Shown: piece by piece, positions 17,945-26,272 of the stretch
Position numbering within the stretch: the first letter of the stretch is position 1
Layout: each line of letters begins with the position of its first letter
NCBI GenBank assembly: GCA_019750295.1
Contig: JAIEOS010000008.1
Coordinates: forward strand, 62,001 to 126,000
Source: Bdellovibrionales bacterium
GTDB lineage: Bacteria > Bdellovibrionota > Bdellovibrionia > Bdellovibrionales > JAGQZY01
Direction: 5' to 3'
DNA: 64,000 bases
Notes under the pieces: model-generated
The model's input: only the letters and a program-made list of their open reading frames with translations
Told to the model about the DNA's origin: nothing
Databases searched by the model: none
Translations under genes and position numbers: made by a program

Positions 17945-18322
17945 TTATTCGGCGTTGCTGGCGTAACGCTTCTTCATCGATTCGCGGATTTCTGCGCCTT
18001 CGATGCTGAGGCGAGTCCAAGGGATCGCTTTGAGTCTTTCGGGCTCAATGCCCTCTTCGGTTTCTTCGCAGATACCGAACATTCCGGATTCGATGCGGCT
18101 CAAGGCCTGTTCGATTTCGAAGAGCTGCTGGCGAAGACGATCGTGAAGAGAAAGAATTTCTTTTTCGTTAAGGATGCGTGCGGTTTGATCCGCCTCGTCC
18201 CCACCTTTATCTTCAAAGTAGAGGTCTTTACGCACTTCTTGTACGCGGTTCAGGATATCTTCTTTCGTACGGATAAGTTTGCCTTTGCATTCTTCAATTA
18301 AGGCTTTGGTGATGATCGACAT
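17945..18322 (-). CDS. DksA/TraR-like transcription factor lacking the zinc-finger cysteines
   Basis: The protein has 125 residues from the ATG at 18322, chosen because GGAGGGGG stands just before it. The coiled-coil part (NEKEILSLHDRLRQQLFEIEQALSRI) is followed by the DksA globular signature GMFGICEETEEGIEPERLKAIPWTR. In DksA this region has four zinc cysteines. Here only one Cys remains, and the second pair is replaced by Leu-Ser and Glu-Gly. Zinc-free DksA variants exist in other proteobacteria. It probably binds the RNA-polymerase secondary channel, with ppGpp dependence unknown. Confidence 0.85.
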   Translation of the reverse strand: MSIITKALIEECKGKLIRTKEDILNRVQEVRKDLYFEDKGGDEADQTARILNEKEILSLHDRLRQQLFEIEQALSRIESGMFGICEETEEGIEPERLKAIPWTRLSIEGAEIRESMKKRYASNAE

Positions 18323-18429
18323 AAAAATCCCCCTCCATGTCATTTTTGTGGTGAGACTCTCCCCAGAGCTTCAACCTACAACCTAGTTCCTTTCCCATTT
18401 GGAACTGCGGACTATTAAGACACGCCCCA

Positions 18430-18459
18430 AATATAAAAGGCAAACAATTTTTCTGTAAA
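18430..18459 (-). promoter_or_regulatory. Predicted sigma70-type promoter of the dksA-like gene
   Basis: On the minus strand TTTACA and TATATT are separated by 18 bases. This would start a leader of about 100 bases before the dksA-like ATG. Each box matches the consensus at five of six positions. The rest of the 18323-18644 gap shows no gene. It has only a weak CCCGCA/TGCGGG hairpin at 18531-18555. Confidence 0.45.
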
Positions 18460-18644
18460 TACCTTAAATAATATCGATACTTTACCAAAGTACTGCTTAT
18501 ACCTCGAACCCGGGTTGAGTCTGTGGATCTCCCGCAAAGCCAGATCTGATGCGGGTTTTACCGATAATTCATTGTGTGGATAACTCATCAGGATAGCTAC
18601 TGATGCGACGCACATTTTTGATGTAAGATGATCTCAGATTTTGC

Positions 18645-19100
18645 TTAAAAACTAACCCGAGAGCGTGACCGAGGCTCCCAAATCGCGTTTTCATGGGCCC
18701 AATGGACTTGTCCGTAATCATCTTTGAGCTTGAGCCATTCCTCATCTCTATCCACTTTTTGGAAGGCGGAGTACTTTCGAGCTCGACCTAAATCGGTGAT
18801 GCCGAAGTTTGTTCCAGGTCCCACTCGCAGGTTCGCGGTTTTAGCTTTGACCACAGCACAGTCCAATTTACTGCTGACATATTTTGCGTGAACCCAATGT
18901 TTAGCGCCATCGACATCCTTCACTTGGATCCAAGCACCCTTCCGATCCACCTGCAGGAGCGGCATAAATTTAGGGACAGTCCAGCTGATCTTCGATTTAG
19001 CATCGGGACGCGACCGTAAGCGCGTCTTATCGGAGTTCACGCACAAAGCGTGGCTGGTGGTCGAAAGGATCAGGGATAAAAGAAGGAGAAGAGTCTTCAT
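18645..19100 (-). CDS. Periplasmic bacterial-SH3 (SH3b) domain protein
   Basis: This 151-residue protein has a signal peptide (TLLLLLSLILSTTSHA). Two tandem SH3-type repeats follow. The first has TRLRSRPDAKSKISWTV and WIQVKDVDGAKHWVHAKYV. The second has ANLRVGPGTNFGITDLG and WLKLKDDYGQVHWAHENAI. Such domains usually bind peptidoglycan or proteins at the wall. The gene stands alone. Confidence 0.88.
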   Translation of the reverse strand: MKTLLLLLSLILSTTSHALCVNSDKTRLRSRPDAKSKISWTVPKFMPLLQVDRKGAWIQVKDVDGAKHWVHAKYVSSKLDCAVVKAKTANLRVGPGTNFGITDLGRARKYSAFQKVDRDEEWLKLKDDYGQVHWAHENAIWEPRSRSRVSF

Positions 19101-19137
19101 ATCTATCAGTATAACAAACTGGCTTTGATATGGACCT

Positions 19138-19171
19138 AGCCCTCCCGGAAACTCTACTAAAGGAGGGCTTT
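19138..19171. terminator. Stem-loop between the SH3 and VWA genes
   Basis: AGCCCTCC and GGAGGGCT form an 8-bp stem about 10 bases past the VWA stop on the minus strand. No T run follows on that strand. A terminator role is likely from position only. Confidence 0.4.
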
Positions 19172-19180
19172 CGAAATGGA

Positions 19181-20680
19181 TTAATCGATCTCGAGCTGGA
19201 GACCCTTATTTTTGGTCACCTGATAATAATCATCACTCAACGCTGAGGGCAGAATCGTAATCGATACGCTTCCTAAAAGATTGCGTTCGATGAGTAAATC
19301 TTGTGAGCGAGCCACGATTCCATTGAGCGTAATTCTGAGTGCGTTAGGATCCTCGGCTTTATTGAGCAGAATGGGGAGCAATCTAAGATTGGCGTACATA
19401 TCTGCATAAAGATATCGAACTTTGACTTTAGCTGAAGCCGGCGGAGCCGAATTAAATTTAATATACCCTTCCGAAAATACGAAGTTAGATCCAGAAACCG
19501 GAGTCGAATTGACACTGACTTGAATATCATTCTTAAAAATTTGTTGATCTGATAATTTCCAGTTCTTAATAAACTGAGGTTTGCCGCTCGGGAACGTCGC
19601 CGAAACTTTGACGTCTTCGATTTTTCCGAGCTGAGCCGACTTGAGTTGTAAAGAAACCTGTCGTTGATCTAACGGAGCCGTCGGATCTAAGTTTGGAATA
19701 TTATCTACGATGTAGGTCAAACGATAGGTGGAATTAATTCGATCGATGATTTTTGAGAGAATTTGATCCAAAGTCACTTTGCCGGCGATCACATCGGAGA
19801 AGAGAAAGTGTTCTCCCTTACTCTTATCAACAATACTCTGATAACCTTGAAATGACGTGGTATAGCCGGGCATACTTGGAGTGACTCCAAATACCGTGGC
19901 CTGAGAATCTTCGAGAGCTTTAGAAACCTCTGACATTTGAGGCGCATTCTCGCCGATAATCCCTTGGTTTCCTGGTGAGTAAAGGAATCCAGCGTCCGTG
20001 ACGAGGATCACAAACTTTTGAGCATCGGTGCGGAAAGGCGCTTGTGAAGCATCAATCAAAGCACGCATCGGGTTTTCATCGTAGTCGGGCCAGCCCGGAT
20101 CTTGTCCTGCGCCTTTAAAGGCGCGAAGTTTTGCCAGCTCCGAAATCAACTCGTTCGTCTGAGTCATATCTCCTGACGGATCGTTATCAAAAAAGCGATC
20201 GCATTTTTTAACAGTATAATCACCAAATGTAGATAGACACATGCGCGTGTGATAGCCCTGCGCCCGGGAGTTTAAAATAAACTGACGCAAGCGTTGCTTC
20301 GCCGTTTCGATAAACTCAGACATCGTTCCGGTGACATCCACCACAAAAACGATATCGACCACCTGATTTTTCTTAGAGGACTCTTTAGAGACGGTGAAGT
20401 CGGAGACACCCACACTGTTTTCGCTTAAAACAAAATCGCTTTTGACAAGATCTCGAGCGCCAGCACCACTTTGAGTGATGTAGGCCATCAAGGTCATCTC
20501 GTTCGTCAGATTCGGAATCTGTTCGAAAGCGGCTTCGGAGTAATTTAAAGGAAAGAATACGCTTTTGTCTGTCAGCATATCTTCCATCGCCTTTTCACTG
20601 GTCGGCGAAAAGCTCTGTTGTGAGCACGCGACACCTAATAGGAGTAAAGACGATAACGCGAAATTATGTAGTTTGATCAT
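19181..20680 (-). CDS. Lipoprotein with von Willebrand factor A domain
   Basis: The protein has 499 residues. The lipobox LLGVAC (Cys19) follows a short hydrophobic stretch. The VWA domain spans about residues 100-315: VVDIVFVVDVTGTMSEF is the metal-site motif, in the DxTxT form instead of DxSxS. Strand FVILVTDAGFLYSPG and the final FSDVIAGKVTLDQIL follow. The C-terminal 170 residues look like beta-sandwich domains. It is anchored in an envelope membrane and probably acts in adhesion or protein binding. Preceded on minus by a stretch with no gene. Confidence 0.85.
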   Translation of the reverse strand: MIKLHNFALSSLLLLGVACSQQSFSPTSEKAMEDMLTDKSVFFPLNYSEAAFEQIPNLTNEMTLMAYITQSGAGARDLVKSDFVLSENSVGVSDFTVSKESSKKNQVVDIVFVVDVTGTMSEFIETAKQRLRQFILNSRAQGYHTRMCLSTFGDYTVKKCDRFFDNDPSGDMTQTNELISELAKLRAFKGAGQDPGWPDYDENPMRALIDASQAPFRTDAQKFVILVTDAGFLYSPGNQGIIGENAPQMSEVSKALEDSQATVFGVTPSMPGYTTSFQGYQSIVDKSKGEHFLFSDVIAGKVTLDQILSKIIDRINSTYRLTYIVDNIPNLDPTAPLDQRQVSLQLKSAQLGKIEDVKVSATFPSGKPQFIKNWKLSDQQIFKNDIQVSVNSTPVSGSNFVFSEGYIKFNSAPPASAKVKVRYLYADMYANLRLLPILLNKAEDPNALRITLNGIVARSQDLLIERNLLGSVSITILPSALSDDYYQVTKNKGLQLEID

Positions 20681-20865
20681 AAAGCCCCCCTTTGGACCTA
20701 CATAAGTCTCGGTCTAGGAGGGTGAAATTTTGAGGAAACACTACTAAAGATGTGAGAAAAGTCTTTGGGCTGCCACTGACGTAGAGCTGAGTCAGGTCCT
20801 GTAGAAGATTTTATCAATCCCTAGAAAATTCAATACCTTGACCAAGGTCTAGGTGTCTTTGAAAT

Positions 20866-21216
20866 CTATAAGATCAACCGCAACTCCGAAACAAAAACAA
20901 AAAAACTGATTCCGAAGAAGAAAATGGCTGGGGCCATCTGTCTGAAAGAATCGCGAAGACGCACACGCACGAGAGCGCCCATCACCATCAAGATGGACAA
21001 ACCTAATGAGGCTAATAGTGTCAGCCAAGGAAAATAAAACCCTGCGGCCAATCCGATTCCACCCGCGATTTCCAAAACTCCGATAAGCACTCGAAAATGT
21101 TCCAGCTGGTATCGACGAAACTCGTCCGCCATTTTATTTGCAAAGAGACAACTAATTCCATAAATTGGAAATGAAACTAACATTATCAATTGAAAAACAA
21201 TTGCAGCCGTCTTCAC
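20866..21216 (-). CDS. DoxX-like integral membrane protein
   Basis: This 116-residue protein has four hydrophobic helices and the DoxX-like pattern: RVLIGVLEIAGGIGLAAGFYFPW in the second and third helices, then ALVRVRLRDSFRQMAPA. DoxX-like proteins have no agreed reaction. The gene is divergent from a second DoxX-like gene that starts 48 bases away. Confidence 0.75.
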   Translation of the reverse strand: MKTAAIVFQLIMLVSFPIYGISCLFANKMADEFRRYQLEHFRVLIGVLEIAGGIGLAAGFYFPWLTLLASLGLSILMVMGALVRVRLRDSFRQMAPAIFFFGISFFVFVSELRLIL

Positions 21217-21264
21217 GAATTGGATCGTGAGCCATGGAACGCAAAGCTTACAGGGGGAATATTT

Positions 21265-21639
21265 GTGATCGCCGCTAAAGTCCTACAAGTCATCGTTGCC
21301 TTCAGTCTCTTAAATGTTTGGATACTGAGATACTCTAAACCTTCCGGGTATAGAGGTAAAGATTCTAAAAATTTAAAACAAGAGTTTGAGGCTTATGGCC
21401 TCGCAAGTTGGATCCACTACGTTGTGGGCGCTTTGAAGATCGGCGCGTCGATTCTGCTCTTGGTCGGAGCGTGGTTCACTTTACCGAATGTTGTGATCGG
21501 AAGCGCGGCCGTGATCTTGTTTCTCATGTGCGGGGCCATTGCCATGCACATTAAAGTTCAGGATCCCGCGATGAAATCTCTTCCTGCGTTTATCGTCCTT
21601 GTGATGAGCGCCGGAATTATTGTCACTCATCTGAGCTAA
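21265..21639 (+). CDS. Second DoxX-like integral membrane protein
   Basis: The open frame starts at 21190, but a GTG at 21265 with GGGGG upstream gives a normal 124-residue membrane protein and removes the overlap with the divergent gene. Helices VLQVIVAFSLLNVWIL, YVVGALKIGASILLLVGAWF and PAFIVLVMSAGIIV match the same DoxX-like layout as the neighbour, which suggests a divergently placed paralog. Its stop overlaps the stop of xthA by four bases, tail to tail. Confidence 0.7.
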   Translation: MIAAKVLQVIVAFSLLNVWILRYSKPSGYRGKDSKNLKQEFEAYGLASWIHYVVGALKIGASILLLVGAWFTLPNVVIGSAAVILFLMCGAIAMHIKVQDPAMKSLPAFIVLVMSAGIIVTHLS

Positions 21640-22406
21640 TCAAATTTAAATTCAGCCACCACGGGACAATGATCAGACCCGTGTTGATCATCAAGAATAT
21701 CGGCCTTGGTTAAGTTCTTATCGAGGCCCTTCGATATACAAATATAATCGATGCGCCAACCTCGATTCGCAGGGCGCGAAAGAGTCCGGTAATCCCACCA
21801 CGAGTAGCGATCTTTGGCGTCGGGATGAAGTTTACGAAACGTGTCAATAAAACCTGTTTTTAAAAAATCAGTGAACCATTCACGCTCTTCGGGAAGAAAG
21901 CCACTATGTTTAGAGAGCCGAACCGGATCATGAATATCGAGTTCGGTATGGGCCACATTGTAATCGCCAACAACGATAATATTTTTTCCCTGCTTTAATT
22001 TTTCCGCCAAATGCTCGCGAAACTTTGCCAGAAAATCTTGTTTAAACAAATGCCGCTCTTCGCCCGAGCCCCCATTGGGATAATACACGTTATACAGCGT
22101 AAACTTTTTGTATTCAGTAATGACAAAACGCCCTTCAGAATCAAAAGGCACGATGTCGATCCCATAGTAAACATTGAGCGGTTCTTCTTTGGTATAAGTG
22201 ACCGTTCCCGAGTACCCTTTTTTCTTTGCTGAAGACCAATAGGATTTATAGTCCCCAATTTCAATCAACTTGGGATCCAACTGATCCTTATGAGCCTTGG
22301 TCTCCTGAAGACAAAGAATATCCGGATTCTGCGAATCAATAAATTCCGCAAAACCCTTCTTAGAAACCGCCCGAATCCCATTCACATTCCAAGAAATTAA
22401 TTTCAT
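21636..22406 (-). CDS. xthA: Exodeoxyribonuclease III / AP endonuclease
   Basis: This magnesium-dependent endonuclease/exonuclease/phosphatase-fold enzyme cuts at abasic sites in base-excision repair. MKLISWNVNGIRA, LQETKAHKDQL, GDYNVAHTELDIHDP, RIDYICIS and GSDHCPV are in family order, and all catalytic Asp, Glu, Asn and His positions are present. It has 256 residues from the ATG at 22406. The frame remains open to 22469, but those 21 codons run into an inverted repeat and are not part of the family. The run GTGGGGGT before the ATG is the likely ribosome site. Confidence 0.95.
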   Translation of the reverse strand: MKLISWNVNGIRAVSKKGFAEFIDSQNPDILCLQETKAHKDQLDPKLIEIGDYKSYWSSAKKKGYSGTVTYTKEEPLNVYYGIDIVPFDSEGRFVITEYKKFTLYNVYYPNGGSGEERHLFKQDFLAKFREHLAEKLKQGKNIIVVGDYNVAHTELDIHDPVRLSKHSGFLPEEREWFTDFLKTGFIDTFRKLHPDAKDRYSWWDYRTLSRPANRGWRIDYICISKGLDKNLTKADILDDQHGSDHCPVVAEFKFD

Positions 22407-22436
22407 ACCCCCACTCATACCCGACTCCCCCAAGTT

Positions 22437-22491
22437 AGGTAACAGTTCCCTTTTTGTTATGCGGTACATAACGAAAAGGGAACTGTTACCT
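22437..22491. repeat. GGTAAC-type hairpin element (copy 1 of the GGTACC family)
   Basis: Two 25-base arms (22437-22461 and 22467-22491) are complementary except at one position and enclose only five bases (CGGTA). The arms begin AGGTAACAGTTCCCTTTTT, which resembles the start of the elements at 40020 and 53542. It lies between xthA and ahpC. Confidence 0.85.
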
Positions 22492-22505
22492 CACCGCTGG
22501 AACGC

Positions 22506-22679
22506 TTTTGTGATTTGCGGCTTTGATTTTGGAAAAAGCACACACCATCGACCCACCCGGGCGAGCAGGGCGGATCCCGGTTGCAGCACGCAGTGGTGCA
22601 ATCCGAAGACGCTCTGCACCCGTCGAGGGCCGGGAGAAGGAGTGAGCTTTTTCCAAAATCAAAGCCGCAAATCACAAAA
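22506..22679. repeat. 174-bp element with perfect 34-bp inverted ends and structured GC-rich core
   Basis: The left arm 22506-22539 begins TTTTGTGATTTGCGG and the right arm 22646-22679 is its exact complement. The 106-bp core is GC-rich. It has a nested hairpin, TTGCAGCAC / GTGGTGCAA around GCA at 22581-22601, flanked by CGGAT and ATCCG. No transposase or target duplication is visible. It resembles a miniature inverted-repeat element or a stable RNA. ORFs called across it are by-products of the symmetry. Confidence 0.85.
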
Positions 22680-22685
22680 CCCAAG

Positions 22686-22714
22686 TTGACTAGAGGCCCC
22701 CGGCTTAGCATTAT
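22686..22714 (+). promoter_or_regulatory. Predicted sigma70 promoter of ahpC
   Basis: TTGACT and CATTAT are separated by exactly 17 bases. The -35 box begins seven bases after the inverted element ends, so the element would not be in the ahpC transcript. Confidence 0.5.
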
Positions 22715-22743
22715 GACCGTTCAATTTTATCAAGGAGCTACGA

Positions 22744-23265
22744 ATGCCTATGATCGGTCAACCAGCACCACAATTTACAGCACAAGCTGTCGTCGATGGT
22801 GGCGAATTTAAAGATGTAAGCCTTAGCGATTACAAAGGGAAATGGGTTGTATTGTACTTCTACCCACTCGATTTCACTTTTGTTTGCCCGACTGAGATCA
22901 CTCAGTTCCGCGATGCTTTACCTAAATTTAAAGAAGTGAACGCTCAAGTTCTCGGCTGCAGCGTTGATTCTGTTCACTCTCACAAACGTTGGATCAAAGA
23001 TGATCTTAAAGATCTCGGCTACCCATTGATCGGTGATGTCACTAAGCGCATGGCTCGTGATTACGGCGTTCTTATGGAAGACAAAGGCATCGCGACTCGC
23101 GGTACTTTCGTTATCGATCCTGAGGGTAAAATCCAGTACATGGGAATCCATAACCTTAGCGTTGGTCGTGACACTCAAGAAATCCTCCGCGTGGTGACAG
23201 GGTTACAATCGGGCGAACTTTGCGCCGCAGGTTGGAAGCCGGGCGATAAGCACCTTAAGCCCTAG
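22744..23265 (+). CDS. ahpC: Peroxiredoxin, AhpC/Prx1 type (two-Cys)
   Basis: This 173-residue thiol peroxidase reduces hydrogen peroxide and organic peroxides in the cytoplasm. The peroxidatic Cys48 is in FTFVCPTE and the resolving Cys160 in GELCAAGW. YPLDFT, RGTFVIDPEGKIQ and the C-terminal tail match the typical two-Cys group. AAGGAG stands before the first ATG. No ahpF or dedicated reductase is adjacent, so thioredoxin is the likely reductant. A promoter is predicted at 22686. Confidence 0.95.
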   Translation: MPMIGQPAPQFTAQAVVDGGEFKDVSLSDYKGKWVVLYFYPLDFTFVCPTEITQFRDALPKFKEVNAQVLGCSVDSVHSHKRWIKDDLKDLGYPLIGDVTKRMARDYGVLMEDKGIATRGTFVIDPEGKIQYMGIHNLSVGRDTQEILRVVTGLQSGELCAAGWKPGDKHLKP

Positions 23266-23307
23266 TCCATCCGTGACGAGCGAGGTGAAAGCCTCGCTCG
23301 AAATCCT

Positions 23308-24483
23308 ATGCACACTCACCATCAGAAACTGGTCTCTCTCCTTAAAGCGAAATATGGATTCAGCGAAGACGTTCTTCAGCAGAGAGTCTCTCCACATCTT
23401 GTTTCGATGTTCGAACTTACGTTACCGCGATCTGTTTTAGAAAAAGCCCAAGCGGTTGTTCGGGATCTTCATCGACTCACTCAAAGTCCAAGTTATATCC
23501 GGTGGGTCGACCAACAGACGGCGGGCCATCTCTCTCGCTGGCCCTCGACGCCCTCGATGTTGTGTAGCCTAGATGTTCATGTTCTCGATAATGGCGAAAT
23601 CAAAATCATCGAAATCAATACAAATGCCTCGTCGTTCTTGATCGGTTGCGAACTTTACGAAAGTCGCCACATATCCACGTTTCCGGAGGCGCGCCAAGAT
23701 CTTAAAAGCGCGATCCGCTCGATGCTTCCCAAGAAAGAAAAGCTATCCACTCTTATCGTTGACGAAAATCCTCAACAGCAAAACCTTTGGATTGAATTTG
23801 CGATGTTCAAATCGTTTTTTGAAACAGAATTGGGCTTAAAAGCAGAGATTGCCGATGTCAAAGATCTGATTTTAACGAGCGATAAAAAGATAAGTTACCA
23901 ACAAACACCCATTGATTTTATTTATAATCGCCACACCGATTTTAAATTTGAGCAGCATGCGGCCCTTTTGGAGTCCTACATTCAGCATGGCACGGTGATT
24001 TCTCCCAACCCTAGGGGCTACGAACTCCTTGCCGACAAAAAACGACTGGTGGAATACTCGGGAGATCTACTTGATCGCGTCGAAGCTCAGGAGAATATTA
24101 AACTCGCTGCACTCAGGGGCGCGATTCTAGAGACCAAAAAGTTTTCTGAGTTTTCGAGCATGGATGACCTGTGGTCCAAGAGATCTAAATACTTTTTTAA
24201 GCCCCCGAATATGTTTGGGGGCAAATCGGTTTATCGGGGCAAGTCGATCAGCCGCACTGTGTTTCAACGCATTTATGAGGGCGAATATATTGCCCAGGAG
24301 TATGCACCGCCCGGAGAATTTACCGGACAGCACGACGGGCAAGAGCTCAAGTTTAAGTACGATCTTCGCTTCTATTTTTTCGCAGACCGAATTCATATGG
24401 GGCTCGCCCGCCTGTATCAAGGGCAGCTGACGAACTTGCAAACACTTTATGGCGGATTGACTCCATTAAAATTCACTGATTAA
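23308..24483 (+). CDS. ATP-grasp-like protein, substrate unknown
   Basis: This 391-residue soluble protein has features of the ATP-grasp superfamily: IKIIEINTNASSFLIG in the middle, the lysine strand YFFKPPNMFGGKSVYRG, the acidic YIAQEYAPPGEF, and KYDLRFYFFADRIHMGLAR near the end with Asp and Arg in metal/ATP-type positions. The order suggests a ligase that uses ATP to join a carboxylate to an amine or thiol, as glutathione synthetases do, but the substrate is not shown. A membrane-protein gene follows after eight bases and is probably cotranscribed. Family assignment is by motif memory only. Confidence 0.55.
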   Translation: MHTHHQKLVSLLKAKYGFSEDVLQQRVSPHLVSMFELTLPRSVLEKAQAVVRDLHRLTQSPSYIRWVDQQTAGHLSRWPSTPSMLCSLDVHVLDNGEIKIIEINTNASSFLIGCELYESRHISTFPEARQDLKSAIRSMLPKKEKLSTLIVDENPQQQNLWIEFAMFKSFFETELGLKAEIADVKDLILTSDKKISYQQTPIDFIYNRHTDFKFEQHAALLESYIQHGTVISPNPRGYELLADKKRLVEYSGDLLDRVEAQENIKLAALRGAILETKKFSEFSSMDDLWSKRSKYFFKPPNMFGGKSVYRGKSISRTVFQRIYEGEYIAQEYAPPGEFTGQHDGQELKFKYDLRFYFFADRIHMGLARLYQGQLTNLQTLYGGLTPLKFTD

Positions 24484-24491
24484 ACAGTGAA

Positions 24492-25232
24492 ATGACAACG
24501 AAAACTGTACCCTTCCATTATTCGATTCTTTGGTTGCAAACCGGCATGAAAATCACCGAGCGCTATTACGGTCTTTTTCTAGGATGCGTTCTCAGTATGT
24601 TCATGCTTAACGTGGGATTTGGGTTTATTCCTTTTATAGGCAACTATCTTTCCACTGTGATCAGTTTTGTCGCGTCCGTGGGAATGTTCAGAACCACGCA
24701 AAAAATTTTTAAAAACGAAGCCGTCTCCTTTGATTCTTTTTTAAGTGATACCTTCGATTCTCGAATCCTTAAAGAACTCTTACCCATGTTAGCTGTCAGC
24801 TTAGCTTGTCTCGCGTTTTCGGACATCGTGGGCATGATGCCGATCCCGTCTACGCTCAAAAAACTGGTCACGTTTTCGACGGTCATCCTTCAGTCCTTGG
24901 CGGTCTATGCGGCTTATTGCAAACTGAATTCGTCTTTGAGTTGGGAAGAGTGTTTCCTCACAATTTTTGAGGGAGCTTGGAAAAACATCGCCTGCGCCTT
25001 CGCCTTTATCTGCGTGGTCGCCCTATTTTTAATCGGCTGTACCATTCTACTCGTGGTTCCTCTTTTCTTTTATGGACTCCCCGTTTTGTTCCCTGTGAAC
25101 TATCTCGTTTATCAGTCCGTGTTTGCGGAAATGGATCTCGATGCGGTTTATAAAGCATGGAGTCAAAAACCGACGGTGTCGGCTCCCGTCATTGAGGCCC
25201 CCACCCCATCTACGGAAACCCCTCCTCTCTAG
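24492..25232 (+). CDS. Multi-pass inner-membrane protein of unknown function
   Basis: This 246-residue protein has about five hydrophobic helices: YGLFLGCVLSMFMLNVGFGF, LLPMLAVSLACLAFSDIVG, FSTVILQSLAVYAAYC, IACAFAFICVVALFLIGC and VVPLFFYGLPVLFPVNYLVY. A Pro/Thr-rich cytoplasmic tail (APVIEAPTPSTETPPL) ends it. It resembles proteins of the YciC/DUF975 style in layout only. It starts nine bases after the ATP-grasp-like gene. Confidence 0.7.
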   Translation: MTTKTVPFHYSILWLQTGMKITERYYGLFLGCVLSMFMLNVGFGFIPFIGNYLSTVISFVASVGMFRTTQKIFKNEAVSFDSFLSDTFDSRILKELLPMLAVSLACLAFSDIVGMMPIPSTLKKLVTFSTVILQSLAVYAAYCKLNSSLSWEECFLTIFEGAWKNIACAFAFICVVALFLIGCTILLVVPLFFYGLPVLFPVNYLVYQSVFAEMDLDAVYKAWSQKPTVSAPVIEAPTPSTETPPL

Positions 25233-25284
25233 AACCACTGATTACTTGAGGACAAAGGGATTCGGCTGTGGTACCACTGGCCCT

Positions 25285-26259
25285 ATGATCATTGTTACTG
25301 GAGCCACAGGTTTTATCGGCAGCGCCATCGTTTGGGACCTTAACGAACGCGGGTACACTGACATTATCGCCGTTGATACGGTCAAACCCACAGCCCGTCC
25401 CGGCATGCTCGATAAAAGAAAAATCACGCAGTTTCTCACCAAAGACGAGATCTGGAACTTTTTAGAGACAGCTCAAAATGCCGAAAAAAAAGTAAGTCAT
25501 GTGATTCACATGGGCGCCTGCTCTTCGACGACTGAATTAAATCGTGAATTTCTCAAAGAAAACAATATCGAATACACTCAGCGTTTGTTTGAGTGGTGCA
25601 CCGAAAATCAAGTTCCGTTTATTTACGCCAGCAGTGGCGCCGTCTATGGGGATGGGTCCCATGGCTTTGATGATCAGACCGATCCCGAACTGTTTCAGCC
25701 CCTCAACCCTTACGGCGAATCGAAATGGCTTTTTGATATTTGGGCCCTTCAACAGAAAAAAACTCCGCCACTTTGGATGGGGCTTCGCTTTTTTAACGTT
25801 TACGGACCCAATGAATATTACAAACAGGATATGTCGAGCGTCGTGTTTAAAGCGTTTCGACAAATCACCGTCAATCGCTCTCTGAAACTCTTCAAGTCCC
25901 ACCATCCTGACTACAAAGATGGGGAACAATTAAGAGACTTTGTTTACGTCAAAGACATCACTCGCTGGATCAGCGAAGTGGTCTTTAATAACAAAGGGCA
26001 TTCCGGAGTCTACAACATGGGTTACGGGCAAGCTCGCACTTGGCTCGATCTCGCCAAAGCGACATTCAAAGAACTCGATATCCCATTACAAATTGAATGG
26101 ATCGAAGTCCCCGAAGAGATGCGTCCTCGATATCAGTATTACACCCGTGCAAAAATGGAACGACTGATGAGCCAAGGATTTTCTCAACCGCAGTGGCCTC
26201 TCGAAGTGGGTGTGGCCGACTACATTACGTACTTACAAAAACAGGATCCGTTTTTTTAA
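25285..26259 (+). CDS. hldD: ADP-L-glycero-D-manno-heptose-6-epimerase
   Basis: This short-chain dehydrogenase-fold epimerase makes the heptose donor for the LPS inner core. The NAD(P) motif GATGFIGS begins seven residues from the ATG at 25285. THE catalytic pair is YGESK with Ser in ASSGAVYG. The line RFFNVYGPNEYYKQDMSSVVFK and the C-terminal MRPRYQYYTRA fit HldD more than general epimerases. It has 324 residues. The frame is open 54 codons further upstream, but that part overlaps the previous gene and is not homologous. The gene shows that the cell makes heptose-containing LPS. Confidence 0.9.
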   Translation: MIIVTGATGFIGSAIVWDLNERGYTDIIAVDTVKPTARPGMLDKRKITQFLTKDEIWNFLETAQNAEKKVSHVIHMGACSSTTELNREFLKENNIEYTQRLFEWCTENQVPFIYASSGAVYGDGSHGFDDQTDPELFQPLNPYGESKWLFDIWALQQKKTPPLWMGLRFFNVYGPNEYYKQDMSSVVFKAFRQITVNRSLKLFKSHHPDYKDGEQLRDFVYVKDITRWISEVVFNNKGHSGVYNMGYGQARTWLDLAKATFKELDIPLQIEWIEVPEEMRPRYQYYTRAKMERLMSQGFSQPQWPLEVGVADYITYLQKQDPFF

Positions 26260-26272
26260 AGAGGCTTAAGGT

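Noticed and set aside
18531-18559. CCCGCA/TGCGGG hairpin with TTTT as a plus-strand terminator
   Set aside because: Nothing on the plus strand is transcribed into it as far as can be seen. A six-base stem with a 13-base loop can be chance.
22457-22711. ORFs on both strands across the inverted elements (76-84 residues)
   Set aside because: They share the peptide FVICGFDFGKS in both directions only because the 34-bp arms are complementary. There is no ribosome site or recognisable protein.
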